Assembly: GCA_028706585.1 (NCBI GenBank) | Contig: JAQTVX010000152.1 | Span: 1-5,700 of the forward strand | From: Candidatus Krumholzibacteriia bacterium | GTDB lineage: Bacteria; Krumholzibacteriota; Krumholzibacteriia; Krumholzibacteriales; Krumholzibacteriaceae | Direction: 5' to 3' | Length of the DNA: 5,700 nucleotides | Part shown: piece after piece, positions 5,337 to 5,700 of the stretch | Numbering within the stretch: the first letter of the stretch is position 1 | Layout of the letters: the number at the start of each line of letters is the position of its first letter | Notes under the pieces: generated by a model | Told to the model about the DNA's origin: nothing | Databases searched by the model: none | Seen by the model: the letters and a program-made list of their open reading frames with translations, nothing else | Program-made: the position numbers and the translations under genes

Positions 5337-5700
5337 CTAGGGGCCGATCGGCGCCTCCGGCACGAGGCGAAGCACGACCGATCTATCCCATGACATGAAG
5401 GCCTCGATGACGTTCATTACATCATCCAATGATGCCGCGCCGATGAGGCCGTCCATCGAGCGGTATGCGCCCCGGCCGTTCAACAATAAATCGAATCCGA
5501 ACGCGTACGCCTCGTTGATGCTCGCGAGCTCGCTCCGAGCGCGCTTGCCGAGGAGACGGTTCTTCGCGATCCCGATCTCCGCGGCATCGGGAGGGCGCTC
5601 GCGCAGACCGCGTATCTCCTGCTCGAGGGCTGCGCGGGCCTCTTCGACGTTCTTGACGCCGGTGCCGAGATACGCCATGAGCACCGCCCCGCCGGGGAAC
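5337..5700 (-). CDS. M16-family (pitrilysin/insulinase) peptidase, C-terminal fragment
   Basis: Only about the last 120 residues are present; the gene enters from the right edge and ends at TAG 5339-5337. Seen: the end of an M16 C-terminal domain, with a GTGVKNVEEA strand-turn-helix, a long charged helix (EQEIRGLRERPPDAAEI), AKNRLLGKR, and the closing SLDDVMNVIEAF helix followed by a short hydrophobic strand (VVLRLVP). This order is typical of M16B subunits. The zinc motif HxxEH belongs to the N-terminal domain, which lies outside the window, so I cannot say whether this is an active peptidase or a catalytically silent partner subunit. The in-frame GTG at 5684 is internal, since the frame stays open to the edge with matching sequence. 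The ferredoxin gene follows 90 bp downstream on the same strand. Confidence 0.8.
   Translation of the reverse strand, partial: FPGGAVLMAYLGTGVKNVEEARAALEQEIRGLRERPPDAAEIGIAKNRLLGKRARSELASINEAYAFGFDLLLNGRGAYRSMDGLIGAASLDDVMNVIEAFMSWDRSVVLRLVPEAPIGP

Noticed and set aside
1..5700. A novel defence or mobile system
   Set aside because: All genes belong to housekeeping families, with no recombinase, toxin-antitoxin pair, phage gene or repeat array visible. The YprAB-like pair is a helicase-nuclease couple, but it matches a known repair pair better than a defence system.

Overview
The window is a GC-rich (roughly 60 %) piece of bacterial chromosome with dense, ordinary-looking gene packing. No transposase, integrase, tRNA, rRNA or CRISPR array is visible. 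The gene set (an anchored M23 peptidase of the MepM/Csd3 type, an M16 peptidase, QueH, a 2[4Fe-4S] ferredoxin, a selenocysteine-type SelD and a YprB/YprA pair) suggests an anaerobic or microaerophilic, probably diderm bacterium that makes selenoproteins. I cannot name a phylum from this sequence; a deltaproteobacterium-like or uncultivated deep-branching lineage would fit, but that is a guess.

Layout. (1) Positions 1-1836, minus strand: a yprB-like DEDD-type 3'-5' exonuclease gene, followed downstream by the first 296 codons of a yprA-like DExH helicase that runs off the left edge. These are the counterparts of Bacillus subtilis MrfB and MrfA, which act together in repair of mitomycin C damage. 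Here the exonuclease comes first and lacks the C-terminal TPR part of the Bacillus protein. (2) Positions 1837-2052: a divergent promoter region with several short inverted and direct repeats and a plausible sigma70-type promoter firing rightward. (3) Positions 2053-3957, plus strand: a membrane-anchored M23 peptidase gene and queH, only 3 bases apart, so almost certainly one transcript. (4) Positions 3978-5246, minus strand: ferredoxin then selD, convergent with queH. (5) Positions 5337-5700, minus strand: the C-terminal end of an M16-family peptidase that enters from the right edge.

The most important point is selD. A conventional caller would start it at 4964 and lose the N-terminus. Reading upstream in the same frame through an in-frame TGA at 4991-4989 restores the whole conserved N-terminus, a GTG start at 5036 and a strong Shine-Dalgarno sequence. 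The TGA falls exactly at the position of the catalytic Cys17 of E. coli SelD, so this SelD is itself a selenoprotein. The RNA just after the TGA can fold into a bacterial-SECIS-like hairpin, and a competing perfect 8-bp hairpin contains the TGA itself. SelD makes the selenophosphate needed to produce selenocysteine, so this enzyme would depend on its own product.
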